A stretch of 64,000 bases of DNA from JACWAE01 sp963847595 (GCA_963847595.1 CAWKAJ010000001.1:434001-498000), one strand, 5' to 3'; shown: positions 26,319-35,864, counted from the stretch's first letter. A program made the numbers and translations. The notes: generated by a model from the letters alone, not told the origin.

Positions 26319-28302
26319 CTGGAGTGCCTCCTTTTTCCAGCTCAGCTTCAATTTCCTCGTACGCTTTTCTGAAAAGGGGCTCTTCCTCCTGTTGGACGCT
26401 CGATAGTACTGCCCAAGGCATCATTCTATACAACACCATTTTTGACTTGCCGCAAACTGAAGCCATCTTTCTCAATATTTGCGAAGAATTAATGTTTGCA
26501 GTCATCATTATGTCGTGACCACCTTCAACAAACTCGGCAAACATCTGCCCAGCACGGGACTCGTATGCTATGTCAAGCGAACCTTCCGGCGTATCTATGA
26601 AAAGACAGGCCCTCCCATCAGAGTCTGACATGTAGTTCGTGAGAGCCATGCGTAATGCGATGTCCAAGAAAAACCGCTGACTCTCTGACAGCTGGTACGT
26701 TTGCCGCCGCGCCTTGCCTTCCATCTCCACTACCAGCTGAGGTCCAGCAGTGCTGATTGATGTGCTGTACTCCATGTGTATGTCCATATCCACACCGATG
26801 AATAATCCCGCCAGCCTACGGAAAAGCGGCACAAACTCGATTTTAGCTTCATCATACCTTTGCCTAAGTTCATCATAGAGCTGAATGAGTTCAACTTGAC
26901 GACGATCGCGCTCCGCGTATTGCTCGCGACTCTTCCTTAACAAATCGTTCATTTGTTCTACCTTTGCTTGTCGCAGTGCACCTAGGTCTGCTGTACCCTG
27001 AACTGGCGTCGACGCCAATCCTTCATTTTCTGACACAAGCTTGCTCACCTCGGCCTTAGTCACCGCAAGATCCGCTTCGGCCCTCCGTAGCTCTTCCAAC
27101 AGACGCGCCTTAGTCTTCGTCGCGACTTCAAAACGCTTTTTCATTTCTGATATTTGTTGGTCAACGACCATTAACGCTTGCAACCCTTGGCTACTAGATG
27201 GAGTCTCTGCTATCGTGCTTTCGCACAGCGGACACTTTCCCCGTTTCATCTTATTTTCTATGTTGTTAACTACATCCGCTCCCTTTGAACCGCATATTGC
27301 ACAGGTCGACTCAGCCAATGACGTTTTGATAGAGGGGTGAAATTCCACCCTTGCTCTAGAATGAAAATGTTTGGTAAACACTTCCGAATATTCTTGTTGC
27401 AAGACAGTGAGACCTGATGCAGAACGCATGCGTTCTAGCTCCGCATCATTCAGCTCGCCTCTCTTTCGGTCAAGTCCTGCTTCCTTCTGATCATGCTCCT
27501 TTGTCAGCGCCTCAAATCGCGCCCTTAGCGGGACTAGCGAACCCTCTACTCCCGTTGCCTTAAGCGTATCGTCAAGTGATTCTATTTCTCTCTTCACGCT
27601 GGAGGACTGCCACTGAAGGTTGCGGGCCCGAGAAGCACAGTCGTCTCGTTCTTCTTTCAACCAATCGGCCCGCTGCGCCTTTTCACGGTCTACACCTATC
27701 GCGAGAAACACCGCTTGTATTAGTCGTGGCTGACTCCAAAGTAATAGCTCTCGGCGCTCATCAAACGTTAGAACACAGTGAAGCAAGAACACAAGCTGTT
27801 CGAAAGACTTCAACCCTACCGCTGCAGTCAATCTTTTCTGGTATTCATCATTTCTTTGCTTCGGGCTTATGTCATTTCCGTCAAACAGCACGGTGTTGTC
27901 ACTTTGTTGACGAATCCTGAAACCTCGCAGTTCTTGAGCCTCAAACATCCCTCTAGTGATTTCGTAAATCTCGTTGTGTAGTTCAATGTCCATGGTGATC
28001 GAAGCTATATCACGGTCATCTTCAGATATTCGACCAGTGAAAAACTGATCACCGAATGGCAAACATTCAGTGTAGTACTGCTCAACTGAACGGAACGAAA
28101 TCCTAGGATTCGGAACTATTCCCGTAATGCCATATCCTACCGCGGCAAGAAAGGTCGATTTCCCGATACCGTTTGCTCCCGCCAAACAGAAAACACCCTC
28201 CGGGATTTCTATGTCTATGTCAGGCTTGAGGGCAAAAAGAGAGAATCTGCTTAACTTGACCCTGCGAACTCTAGGCAACCTCAACTTTGGCGGCGCGTTC
28301 AT
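26311..28302 (-). CDS. SMC/Rad50-like ABC ATPase with zinc-ribbon hinge
   Basis: About 663 residues from ATG 28302, which follows AGGAGG; the frame is open to 28338. It shows Walker A GANGIGKST (about 42-50), a coiled coil, then a hinge with two CxxC pairs (CAICGSKGAD and KCPLCES, about residues 322-350). A second coiled coil follows, then the ABC signature LSESQRFFLDIALRMAL and Walker B CLFIDTPEGSLD with the catalytic Glu replaced in register by E-G-S. The coiled coils are short compared with Rad50 or SbcC. It is first in a four-gene overlapping operon. Such ATPases act as DNA or nucleoprotein sensors in conflict systems (known of the family). Confidence 0.85.
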   Translation of the reverse strand: MNAPPKLRLPRVRRVKLSRFSLFALKPDIDIEIPEGVFCLAGANGIGKSTFLAAVGYGITGIVPNPRISFRSVEQYYTECLPFGDQFFTGRISEDDRDIASITMDIELHNEIYEITRGMFEAQELRGFRIRQQSDNTVLFDGNDISPKQRNDEYQKRLTAAVGLKSFEQLVFLLHCVLTFDERRELLLWSQPRLIQAVFLAIGVDREKAQRADWLKEERDDCASRARNLQWQSSSVKREIESLDDTLKATGVEGSLVPLRARFEALTKEHDQKEAGLDRKRGELNDAELERMRSASGLTVLQQEYSEVFTKHFHSRARVEFHPSIKTSLAESTCAICGSKGADVVNNIENKMKRGKCPLCESTIAETPSSSQGLQALMVVDQQISEMKKRFEVATKTKARLLEELRRAEADLAVTKAEVSKLVSENEGLASTPVQGTADLGALRQAKVEQMNDLLRKSREQYAERDRRQVELIQLYDELRQRYDEAKIEFVPLFRRLAGLFIGVDMDIHMEYSTSISTAGPQLVVEMEGKARRQTYQLSESQRFFLDIALRMALTNYMSDSDGRACLFIDTPEGSLDIAYESRAGQMFAEFVEGGHDIMMTANINSSQILRKMASVCGKSKMVLYRMMPWAVLSSVQQEEEPLFRKAYEEIEAELEKGGTPDG

Positions 28303-28928
28303 CTGGCCTCCTAACTGGTTCTTACTCCGCAAGCCCACAGCATCACCACTTGCTTAAGGCCTAGCTCACGTTTCGAACCCAGTGCATCTTCCTGATCCTG
28401 CTTGTTAGCCATTATACCAATATCCATATACCAATATCCATCTTTCTGATAAATTCCAGTTTTCACCCATCTCTTAGCCTACATTTCGGCGATACTGGAT
28501 GGCTCACGTCATATCAGTCTTTGCGTAGTCAACCCCGTGGCAATCTTGCGGAGAAACGGGCCGGTGGAACTGGCCCGTTTCTGCCCTCGATTTACACCCA
28601 ACAACAATCCGACGCATTGTCTGAGGCGGCTCCCGAAACTTGGACATGTTGTTAAGAGTTGCTCCGTGTGCCGAAACCGAGCCTTCATGGAGCACCGCTT
28701 TCTTCAGGTGAAATCAAACCTGTTCTAGGTATCCTCTTTTTGGACCCGCTTCGCTCATGACAAGGTGCAGGGATTGATGTGGCTATGCCCCCGGGGTCAC
28801 AAACACTAAGATTGTGCAACCAAGGATGCTCGAAATTATACCTAGCTCTCTTGATTCCTTCACGCCTGTGTTTGCTGTGTTTCATGCTTGGTCGCTTGCC
28901 TATCATCTTTTGTAGTTATAGCTTTGCA
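28303..28928. other. Intergenic region upstream of the ABC operon
   Basis: No gene is evident. It contains a perfect-stem hairpin (28553-28581), a short duplicated phrase (ATACCAATATCCAT near 28418 and 28430), and no clear promoter boxes for the ABC operon. Confidence 0.35.
28553..28581. terminator. Strong 10-bp GC hairpin
   Basis: GAAACGGGCC (28553-28562) pairs perfectly with GGCCCGTTTC (28572-28581) around a 9-base loop. The flanking AAA/TTT makes it terminator-like in both directions, although a long U tract is absent. It could end transcription of a lost gene or insulate the ABC operon. Confidence 0.5.
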
Positions 28929-29321
28929 TCACTGAGTTTCTGGTAACGCTTTGGGGAAAATGGGAATAAAGGCCATAGACCACCCAACCAGCCCAGACAA
29001 TGGTACCAACTCCACGAAACTCAACCAGAGTGGTGCCACCCAATGGCTAGATTGGGTCAAAACATATTGATCCATCAATAGGTAAGACAACGTACAAAAA
29101 CTAAAACACATCAAGAGGAATAGTAGGAATCGCCTTTCATAAATAGGTATCTTCCTACGGTCAAAATACCACCTAGATACGAGGCCAACAGATATGGATG
29201 TCGCAAATGCAACAGTAAGGGCGATATGGTATTCTGACCTACCGCCAAATTTAATTACATCAGCTACGGCACCCGAAAAGGCAACAAGGAGAGCAACATC
29301 TAGGATAACCTGAGCCCACAC
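28929..29321 (-). CDS. Small four-helix membrane protein
   Basis: At least 130 residues, starting at GTG 29321 as given. The frame stays open upstream to about 29424 (SERYFIWFVLSRLALL), so the true N-terminus may be longer with a non-ATG start. Four hydrophobic spans are visible: about 5-24, 32-50, 64-83 and 93-115. A basic loop RWYFDRRKIPIYERR lies between spans 2 and 3. No cyclic-nucleotide-binding motif is seen. It is divergent from a class III nucleotide cyclase whose ribosome site lies within 160 bp, so the two may be functionally paired. Possible membrane effector; function not established. Confidence 0.55.
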   Translation of the reverse strand: MWAQVILDVALLVAFSGAVADVIKFGGRSEYHIALTVAFATSISVGLVSRWYFDRRKIPIYERRFLLFLLMCFSFCTLSYLLMDQYVLTQSSHWVAPLWLSFVELVPLSGLVGWSMAFIPIFPKALPETQ

Positions 29322-29493
29322 TGCTATTCTGAATGCATTCCCGAGTTCATATGATCTTAATAGTGCAAGTCTTGACAGGACAAACCAAATGAAGTATCTT
29401 TCACTTGCCTACCACTGGTCGGTTTAAACGCCTCGTGACAGCCAAAAGAGAGACAAAACTTAAGACAGACAATTAGACTAGGAGGTAGTGAGT

Positions 29494-30813
29494 ATGGCCG
29501 AAATACAAGAGATTGATAGGTGTTTAGTTGTAATCTTTGATATTGAAGGCTTCTCAAAAGAGGACCCGGAGACTCAGGCGGAGTTGGTGGATTCGTTCAT
29601 TCAAGTTCTCGACAACAGCCTTAAGGGATTAGAAGACACTAAGCCAGACGCTTTTTCTACGGGTGACGGAGCAATTGTATCAGTCGGCAGAAACTGTAAA
29701 CTAGACAAACGTACAGTCAAATTATTTATAGACTTTGTGATAAACTGTGCTGCAAATATGCTTAAGGAAGGCTTAATTATCAGGACAGCAGTCAATTACT
29801 CTGAAAAGAATAGAGTTGTCATGATTGATGCCTCGGTAAATATTCAAGGAAAGTACATACAAATTGGCGACGCAATTAACAATGCGGTTCGAATTATGAA
29901 CTTTTGTGAGCCACGTGAAATAATGATTGATGAATCAGTTCATAACTTCCTAAGGCAAGTGGGATTGGGTCAAACATACCCCTTTTTCAAGAATGACCGT
30001 CTTACCACAAAACACAATGTAATATTAAATACATTTACTTATGACCCTCCTGAAGACAAAAAGAATTATTTTTATAGCCCGCGTTGTTCTTCACACTATT
30101 ATAAGAAATTTAGTTATTTTCCTCCAGTAAAGACTTCAATACTTGAATATTTCATGCAACACGGTCTTGATTTTGAACTGAAAAACGTGATAGCTTACGC
30201 CTTTGAGTCTGTGAGAGAACTTAATGATACGATGAAATTTGTATCTTGGCATAATGTGTTAGATGTCCTTACGCAATTACGGTACGACTCAAGCGATACT
30301 GTCTACGTTCTCTCACGAAACGACAGGGCTGGGGGTTTCTGGACTCAGCCCCGAAAAAACCAATATATAAATTATCTAAAGACATGTGCAGCTCAATACT
30401 CCAGCCGCATTAATCAAACTAGAGTATTGGTGTACGATGAGTCCGAGCCTGACCGCCTGATGCCCGAAGACGATATTTTCTATGACCTAGAGAAATTACA
30501 CAATACAAATACTTTGTTTAGTTTCCCCTCAAAGGGTTTACTTCAATATGAAAAATTGGATGAATTGATATTCGGCTTTACGCTTTCTATGAAGCATAAA
30601 TATGCAGTAATACCTATTCCAGGAGCCGAAGCCTTCGGACTTCGCGCACCAAGGCTCGACAATATTGGAGAGGCATTGAAACCTTATGAAGGGTACGACA
30701 CCGTTCATGGGCCAATGAAAGCTATTATCACCGGAGACGACAAGTACGTTGAGGAGCTGATCAAAGAAATGCAGGCTCTACTAAAAGATTACCGGATTGC
30801 CAAACTAAAATAG
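29494..30813 (+). CDS. Class III nucleotide cyclase-domain protein
   Basis: This 439-residue protein starts at ATG 29494, 8 bp after AGGAGG; a GTG at 29488 is too close. Residues about 8-160 are a class III cyclase homology domain: VVIFDIEGFSK (first metal Asp), AFSTGDGAIV (second metal Asp), then GDAINNAVRIMNF with the N-x3-R catalytic pair. The set looks catalytically complete. Residues 180-439 are an unrecognised alpha/beta domain with no GAF, HAMP or membrane part. The locus is AT-rich relative to the core genes. Stand-alone cyclases next to membrane effectors occur in Pycsar anti-phage systems (known); whether this one makes cCMP or cUMP is unknown. Confidence 0.75.
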   Translation: MAEIQEIDRCLVVIFDIEGFSKEDPETQAELVDSFIQVLDNSLKGLEDTKPDAFSTGDGAIVSVGRNCKLDKRTVKLFIDFVINCAANMLKEGLIIRTAVNYSEKNRVVMIDASVNIQGKYIQIGDAINNAVRIMNFCEPREIMIDESVHNFLRQVGLGQTYPFFKNDRLTTKHNVILNTFTYDPPEDKKNYFYSPRCSSHYYKKFSYFPPVKTSILEYFMQHGLDFELKNVIAYAFESVRELNDTMKFVSWHNVLDVLTQLRYDSSDTVYVLSRNDRAGGFWTQPRKNQYINYLKTCAAQYSSRINQTRVLVYDESEPDRLMPEDDIFYDLEKLHNTNTLFSFPSKGLLQYEKLDELIFGFTLSMKHKYAVIPIPGAEAFGLRAPRLDNIGEALKPYEGYDTVHGPMKAIITGDDKYVEELIKEMQALLKDYRIAKLK

Positions 30814-30864
30814 CCGTAGAGGTTGAGGCAATACAACTACATATACTAACCTGAATGGAACGTA

Positions 30865-31233
30865 ATGAAAAAACATTTTTCCCTCATCTTCGCTGAATTT
30901 GGGTACTGCTCAGCAGTGGTTGGCAAGTGTTCGGAATTGTTTGGAAGTTACCTAAAAACATGGCGAGAAGCTGCACATCTGACAAAGGAAGAGGCAGCAC
31001 GTCGCCTTGGTATTGGGGGAAAGGACCCAGGGGCCTACCTCCAGATGATAGAGAAAGGAGGAAGGGCACTTCCCGACAATATATTGCCAAGAGTATCTGA
31101 AGTCTATGGCATCCATCCAGAGGAGGTACTGAAGCAGACATACTGGCCACAACTCATCTTCTTGCCTCTTATTGCTATAGTAGACAATGACCGAACCAAG
31201 TTCGACGACATTGAAAAGATATACTCTATATAG
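30865..31233 (+). CDS. XRE-family helix-turn-helix protein
   Basis: This 122-residue protein has a Cro/C1 helix-turn-helix at about residues 28-88: LKTWREAAHLTKEEAARRLGI, then AYLQMIEKGGRALPDNILPRVSEVYG. About 25 extra residues precede it, so the real start may be later. After the HTH the hydrophobic IFLPLIAIVDNDRTKFDDIEKIY tail could dimerise. It is 51 bp downstream of the cyclase gene on the same strand and is probably in the same transcript, perhaps as its regulator. Confidence 0.6.
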   Translation: MKKHFSLIFAEFGYCSAVVGKCSELFGSYLKTWREAAHLTKEEAARRLGIGGKDPGAYLQMIEKGGRALPDNILPRVSEVYGIHPEEVLKQTYWPQLIFLPLIAIVDNDRTKFDDIEKIYSI

Positions 31234-31308
31234 TAGTAATTTGATAAATCATATCATTATGATAAAATACGTTCTGAATATGTTTAATTGTTTCAGTGGT
31301 GTGCTAAG

Positions 31309-32673
31309 ATGAAGCTTCTTATTAAACGAGGACTTATTTTTAATGACGCTACAGGAGAACTAGAAACTTTAGATGTCCTGATTAACGATACCAAATTCAA
31401 GAAAATTGATTCAAATATCATTGATGAAGACGCTTTAGTGGTAGATGCTGAAGATAAAATAGTAGTTCCAGGTCTTATTGATGCACATGTTCACTTTAGA
31501 CAACCTGGACAGGAGTATAAAGAGAACATATATACGGGATCCTTAGCGGCGGCAGCAGGTGGATTCACTACTGTTATAGCTGAAGCAAATACAATTCCTC
31601 CGATCGATACTCCGGATCGTCTTCGCAAAATCCTTGAAATTGCCAATAACCTTAGCGTGGTGAATTACTATTCGAAGGCTTCTATTACAAGAGGAATGCA
31701 GGGAAGAAGATTAGTAGATGTCAAACAAATGAAAGCAGCTGGGGCAAAGGCTATTTCAGATGACGGACATCCGGTGGCTGGGAAGAAAATGATGATGAAT
31801 GCTCTTATTAAGGCAAGGGAGCATGATATCTTGGTCAATCCCCACTGCGAAGAGTCTGAACTCTATCGAACAAAAATTATGGCGAAGAACGGACGTCACG
31901 GACAAGGTAAGTTATTAAAGATGCCTTACTCATCCCAAGTAAGCCCCTATTGCTCTGAGGACGGATTTATTAAGCGTGACCTTGAGGTAGCTGAACGGGC
32001 TGGAGCAAGAATCCATATTTCCCATGTTAGTCTAGCTACATCCGTAAATCTGATTGCCAGAGCGAAGAGAAACGGAGTCAGGGTAACCGCTGAAGCAACT
32101 CCTCATCATTTTCTTTTAACAGAAAAAATGGCCAATGAAATTGGACCTAACGCCAAAGTAAATCCCCCTTTGAGGTCAGAAGAAGATGTAGCAGCGATAA
32201 AAGAAGGCTTAGCCAATGGTACTATTGATATAATTGTCAGTGATCATGCTCCTCATTCACAAGAAGAAAAAAGCTCTTGGGGAAAAGCCCCCTTTGGTAT
32301 TATTGGCCTAGAGACGTCATTGGGGCTTACACTGACTTTCTTAGTTCATACTGGCCTTTTAACATTAAATCAAGCAATAGATAAAATGAGCCATCTCCCA
32401 GCAAGAATATTTGGAGTTCAAGCGGGCGATTTGAGTTTGGGCGCATCAGGAGATGTTACTATAATTGACCCTAAAAAGAAGTGGAAAGTTGATGCCAGAA
32501 AATTCTACTCAAAGGGAAGGAACTGTCCTTTTGATGGATGGGAACTCCAAGGCAAAGCCGTAATGACAATAGTAGCAGGAAGAATTGTCATGAAGGATGG
32601 GATGATTATCAAAGACGGATATCTCGAGGAACAATTCTCTCAAAGCCACGAGGTCTCCGCGTCAAGCATTTAA
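31309..32673 (+). CDS. pyrC: Dihydroorotase (cyclic amidohydrolase)
   Basis: This enzyme should interconvert carbamoyl aspartate and dihydroorotate in pyrimidine synthesis. In about 454 residues from ATG 31309 it has VVPGLIDAHVHFRQPG (metal His pair), AISDDGHP, HCEES, HISHVS and the catalytic Asp in VSDHAPHS. ATPHHFLLTE and NPPLRSEED are the substrate loop of type I dihydroorotases. No other pyr gene is adjacent, and the frame is distinctly AT-rich (many ATA, TTA, AAT codons) compared with the 49-64 kb genes, so it was probably acquired. Allantoinase or hydantoinase is less likely because HVHFRQPG and ATPHHF are dihydroorotase-like. Confidence 0.8.
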   Translation: MKLLIKRGLIFNDATGELETLDVLINDTKFKKIDSNIIDEDALVVDAEDKIVVPGLIDAHVHFRQPGQEYKENIYTGSLAAAAGGFTTVIAEANTIPPIDTPDRLRKILEIANNLSVVNYYSKASITRGMQGRRLVDVKQMKAAGAKAISDDGHPVAGKKMMMNALIKAREHDILVNPHCEESELYRTKIMAKNGRHGQGKLLKMPYSSQVSPYCSEDGFIKRDLEVAERAGARIHISHVSLATSVNLIARAKRNGVRVTAEATPHHFLLTEKMANEIGPNAKVNPPLRSEEDVAAIKEGLANGTIDIIVSDHAPHSQEEKSSWGKAPFGIIGLETSLGLTLTFLVHTGLLTLNQAIDKMSHLPARIFGVQAGDLSLGASGDVTIIDPKKKWKVDARKFYSKGRNCPFDGWELQGKAVMTIVAGRIVMKDGMIIKDGYLEEQFSQSHEVSASSI

Positions 32674-32772
32674 CAGATCGCACTCCGCTAGCAATGGCAA
32701 ATTTGGCTCTTCGCCTTCTAGAGTGCTTGCCCCAGCCGGAATCATTCCTTTCTATGATTGCCACTTCAATTC

Positions 32773-33247
32773 CTAGGGAACGCAGGCTCGAAAAAGGCAA
32801 GCTACCTTCTCCAAACTGAACCCTGATACGCGCTTGAGTAAATCAACGTTAATGTGGATATTTTCGGGTAGCTCCGAAGGACATCCTTCAGTGAAAAGGA
32901 GATATAGTAGACAGCGCTCGTCTGGCTTCGTCTTCCTGAGCTCGTCCATCAATAGCATAAGCACATCGTAGACAATAGCTTGGCTCCGGAAACTTCCACC
33001 AGTTGTTGGATGTAGCCATGTCTTTACGCAAATGGCGGTAGGAGGCAAGGACAAGATCGGCTTAACGGGTCGAAATCGCGCTTCTTGCTCCTCTTTAGCT
33101 TTGAGGAACTCTTCCGCTAGCTTCAGATCAAGGTATTGGTCTAGTCTCTTTTTGATATCGTCAAGTCTCCGAATTGGTGGAACGAACAGAAGTTAAGGAA
33201 GCAAGAATGGCATGATCCCATTCAGATTCAACATAAACGGGACTCAT
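32773..33247 (-). pseudogene. Frameshifted unknown gene
   Basis: An ATG at 33247 opens MSPVYVESEWDHAILASLTSV and then hits TGA. A different frame picks up immediately (VPPIRRLDDIKKRLDQYLDL, then FLKAKEEQEARFRPVKP) and stays open to 32773, including LLMDELRKTKPDERCLLYLL. The charged amphipathic helix bridging the two frames and the lack of overlap suggest one gene broken by a frameshift near 33190. A stand-alone 93-residue reading from the internal ATG at 33054 is possible but starts mid-domain. Family unknown. Confidence 0.4.
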
Positions 33248-33275
33248 TGATCGCCAGTAGAATCGCAAAGCAAGC

Positions 33276-34235
33276 TTATTCTTCATCACGGTTCAGTTCT
33301 AGCGTCATACAGTGGGGCCCACCACCTCCGATGAAGAGCTGAGGTAGGTACAGAGTTGATAGCTGCACTCTTCTTCTCTTGAGTTCTCTTAGAGAATCCT
33401 TAAAACTGCGGTCGTAGCAAATAATCTTTCTATCAGGCTCGATCATCAGCGCGTTGCATGCCATATTAAACTGCTCTGCCGATGTCACATCTCTAACTTC
33501 CGCACCTCTAGCTGCGAGGAACTCCTCCATTGACATATCCTTCTGCATAGGGTCGCCATCTTGGATCCAATAGACCGTGACCCTTCCTACACTTGGCAGA
33601 TGTGCACAAACGTAATGTCTGGAAAGGATTCCTAAAACTGCATCGAGGTGCATTGACGCTCTCAATGGTTGAATGAATACCTTGGCAACCGTCCGACCTT
33701 CTCTTAGCCAAGTTTGTCTGAGTTGCTGAATTCCATCCTCGTTTGTTCTTTCACCGAGTCCGACTAACAGTGTATCTCTGTCCAGGAAAAGAACATCCCC
33801 TCCTTCAAGGGTCCCGGGAGGCTTGATTTCACATAGAATCTTGACATCAAGCTCCTCCAGAACCGTCCTGATAACTATCGGCTCCACGCCTCGGGCCGGA
33901 AAGCGCATGTTCGATATGATCGCGCCGTCTGATGTAACTACCGCCAGGTCTCTCACGAAAAACATGTTAGGCAGTTTCTTTACCACGTTGTGCAAGAAAC
34001 GCCGGCCTCGCACACTTTTGATTCTCTTAATTAGCTCGCCCAAGTGGTGTACTTTTACGCCCGTCTGTTCAAGTTTCTCTACAAATTGCTTGTGTTCCTC
34101 ACTTGCTTCATCTTTCTGAACCAACGCGTCGAAGAGATATTCCTTCAGGTTCCATGGGTCAAGAATGTCTAGTTCATCGCCTGGACAGTGAACGATGACT
34201 TCTCTTAGTACTCCCCCACCCTGAGCGCTATACAT
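33276..34235 (-). CDS. Arginine deiminase / amidinotransferase family hydrolase
   Basis: This 319-residue enzyme of the guanidine-modifying superfamily shows NMFFVRDLAV (FxRD), GTLEGGDVLFLDRDTLLVGLGERTN (EGGD with catalytic Asp and substrate carboxylates), SMHLDAVLG (catalytic His) and GGGGPHCMTLEL (catalytic Cys). All four boxes of arginine deiminase are present in the right order. It is shorter than classical ArcA (about 400 residues). Arginine to citrulline plus ammonia is likely, but a related reaction on methylarginine or agmatine cannot be excluded. ATG 34235 follows AGGGGGG. No carbamate kinase or ornithine transcarbamylase is nearby, so energy recovery through the ADI pathway is not encoded here. 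Confidence 0.8.
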   Translation of the reverse strand: MYSAQGGGVLREVIVHCPGDELDILDPWNLKEYLFDALVQKDEASEEHKQFVEKLEQTGVKVHHLGELIKRIKSVRGRRFLHNVVKKLPNMFFVRDLAVVTSDGAIISNMRFPARGVEPIVIRTVLEELDVKILCEIKPPGTLEGGDVLFLDRDTLLVGLGERTNEDGIQQLRQTWLREGRTVAKVFIQPLRASMHLDAVLGILSRHYVCAHLPSVGRVTVYWIQDGDPMQKDMSMEEFLAARGAEVRDVTSAEQFNMACNALMIEPDRKIICYDRSFKDSLRELKRRRVQLSTLYLPQLFIGGGGPHCMTLELNRDEE

Positions 34236-34880
34236 GAGTCCCCCCTGAGCACTTTTCCCCGCCTAAATGGTCCAGGTCTCTGAAACAGTTCATGGCTGCC
34301 GTTATTGTACCTGTAGGAGACAACATAAGCAACTACCCTTAAGCGGCGTCTTCGAAGACAGCGGCGATTCACTAATACGAACGCATTAAGTGATAATGCA
34401 TAATTGTTTAATTCTCTTTTCGGACCAATGGTCTATTTTTCTCTTGAATCGAACATAAAGAATATCGAGGCTCTCAAACCAGACGTTCCGGGTAACCTCG
34501 TACTGTGATTATGCTGGTAAAAAAAGCAAGCCAGAATGGGGACTGAATCTATCTGCTCGTAATTTGCCATTATTACTGCCGTTTGCCTTCGACAACGTAG
34601 TTGGCCAACTCTAGCCATGTAAGCTAAACAAAAGGGCAGTTTGTTCAATACTATCTTGATGTTCTTTCCTATTGCTATCCGAGAGATGATTGACGTAGAA
34701 TTGTGTCGTTTAGCCTTTAGTAACGGAAGTGCATATGCAGCCACCTGACAACCCCATGCAACCGACTTGGTACCGCCTGGCTTAACATCAGCCAGGTCGT
34801 CTTTGGTTTGGACTTGTCTTTGAGGACTGCAAGCAGCTGAAACGTGGGTGTTGGACCGACAGTAGGCATGTATTAAGTGA
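34236..34880. other. 645-bp region without a convincing gene
   Basis: A minus-strand frame at 34433-34906 has a short stretch vaguely like a short-chain dehydrogenase but lacks its cofactor and catalytic motifs. I see no promoter or repeat that I can support. Confidence 0.25.
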
Positions 34881-35864
34881 ATGAAAAAAGACAATCGTAA
34901 GACCATCGGTAACTACGTGAAAAATCGGCACCGTGATTATTTGGCGGAAATAGCATGCCACGAGTTTTTTCCAAGTCTAGAAACAAGGTTCAATAGATTA
35001 ACCCGTTTGGTTCGTTCTCTTTTGAGAAAAGAGTATGTTTCTTCAAACGCCCTAACAGTCATAGCCCAAACGGCCAATTCAATATTTGGTTTGATGGAAG
35101 ACATTAAACGTAAACATCTTCCAGATTACCCTTTTGAACAAGAGTTGCTAGCCCTAAACGATTATCTGATTAAGTATCTAGAGGCAAAATGGGTATCTAG
35201 GTACGGTGGAGAATGTGCTTCATATGGCGAAACAGCTCTTGCACTTTATCTTGATTTGTTCATTGTAGTAACAGTACGCGACCCTGGTATAGAGCTTCAA
35301 GCGAAACCAAGTTTTCTGCGGAATCCAGCCACAGGTGCAATTCTACAAATTGATGTGATGCTTGAGAATTACCATTTAGCTTTTGAGTTTCAGGGAGAGC
35401 ATCACTATACTGACGACGATGTGAAGCAGAAAGACCAATTTAAGTTAAGGCGACTTCATGAGAAACAAATTATCCTGATACCAGTGAATATTTCTCAATT
35501 GTACAGCCATACTCTCCAGATGCTTATTGTTAATTCAATCAAAGATTTTCTTGGAATACACGACTTATTTACGAATAAACGTGATGAAGTGGATATTAGT
35601 CGATTGCCGTCAAGCCACCAAATGCTGAACTTCAGCAAGGTTACACAACGGCTATACCTTTCTAAGCATCTCTTTGCTGGGAGTCTAAAATGGTTAGATA
35701 ACAAATCTTGCGAATACATAATCAATGTGGCAAGGCGAAGCCCTATTTCAAGCAGTACATCAGCACCACGGCAAACACCACCACATGGTGATATGGACAT
35801 TGACTATCTCTACAGACAATTGAAGCATGTTAAAAAGGCACGGAGAGATAAAGCTAAATTGTGA
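34881..35864 (+). CDS. Unknown protein with a VSR-like/DUF559-type nuclease fold
   Basis: The first ~150 residues of this 327-residue protein are helical and unrecognised. At about 165-215 the sequence LQIDVMLENYHLAFEFQGEHH, then KQKDQFKLRRLHEKQIILIPV, fits the D...(E)F-Q-G...KxxDxxK...G/L-x-V pattern of very-short-patch-repair-like PD-(D/E)XK nucleases, in which D, E and Q coordinate metal. The C-terminus is a basic helical tail. It could be a repair or homing-type nuclease, or an effector in a small defence cassette. ATG 34881 has little ribosome-site support. It is the first of three same-strand unknown genes separated by structured intergenic DNA. Confidence 0.5.
   Translation: MKKDNRKTIGNYVKNRHRDYLAEIACHEFFPSLETRFNRLTRLVRSLLRKEYVSSNALTVIAQTANSIFGLMEDIKRKHLPDYPFEQELLALNDYLIKYLEAKWVSRYGGECASYGETALALYLDLFIVVTVRDPGIELQAKPSFLRNPATGAILQIDVMLENYHLAFEFQGEHHYTDDDVKQKDQFKLRRLHEKQIILIPVNISQLYSHTLQMLIVNSIKDFLGIHDLFTNKRDEVDISRLPSSHQMLNFSKVTQRLYLSKHLFAGSLKWLDNKSCEYIINVARRSPISSSTSAPRQTPPHGDMDIDYLYRQLKHVKKARRDKAKL

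Noticed and set aside
28360..28400. tRNA-like T-arm (TTTCGAACCCAG)
   Set aside because: No acceptor stem, D-arm or anticodon arm can be built around it. No tRNA was found in the window.
29480..29490. GTG 29488 as cyclase start
   Set aside because: It lies only two bases after AGGAGG; ATG 29494 has normal spacing.
34433..34906. 157-residue minus-strand frame with a faint short-chain dehydrogenase look
   Set aside because: It lacks the glycine-rich cofactor loop and YxxxK, and it overlaps a better gene start.
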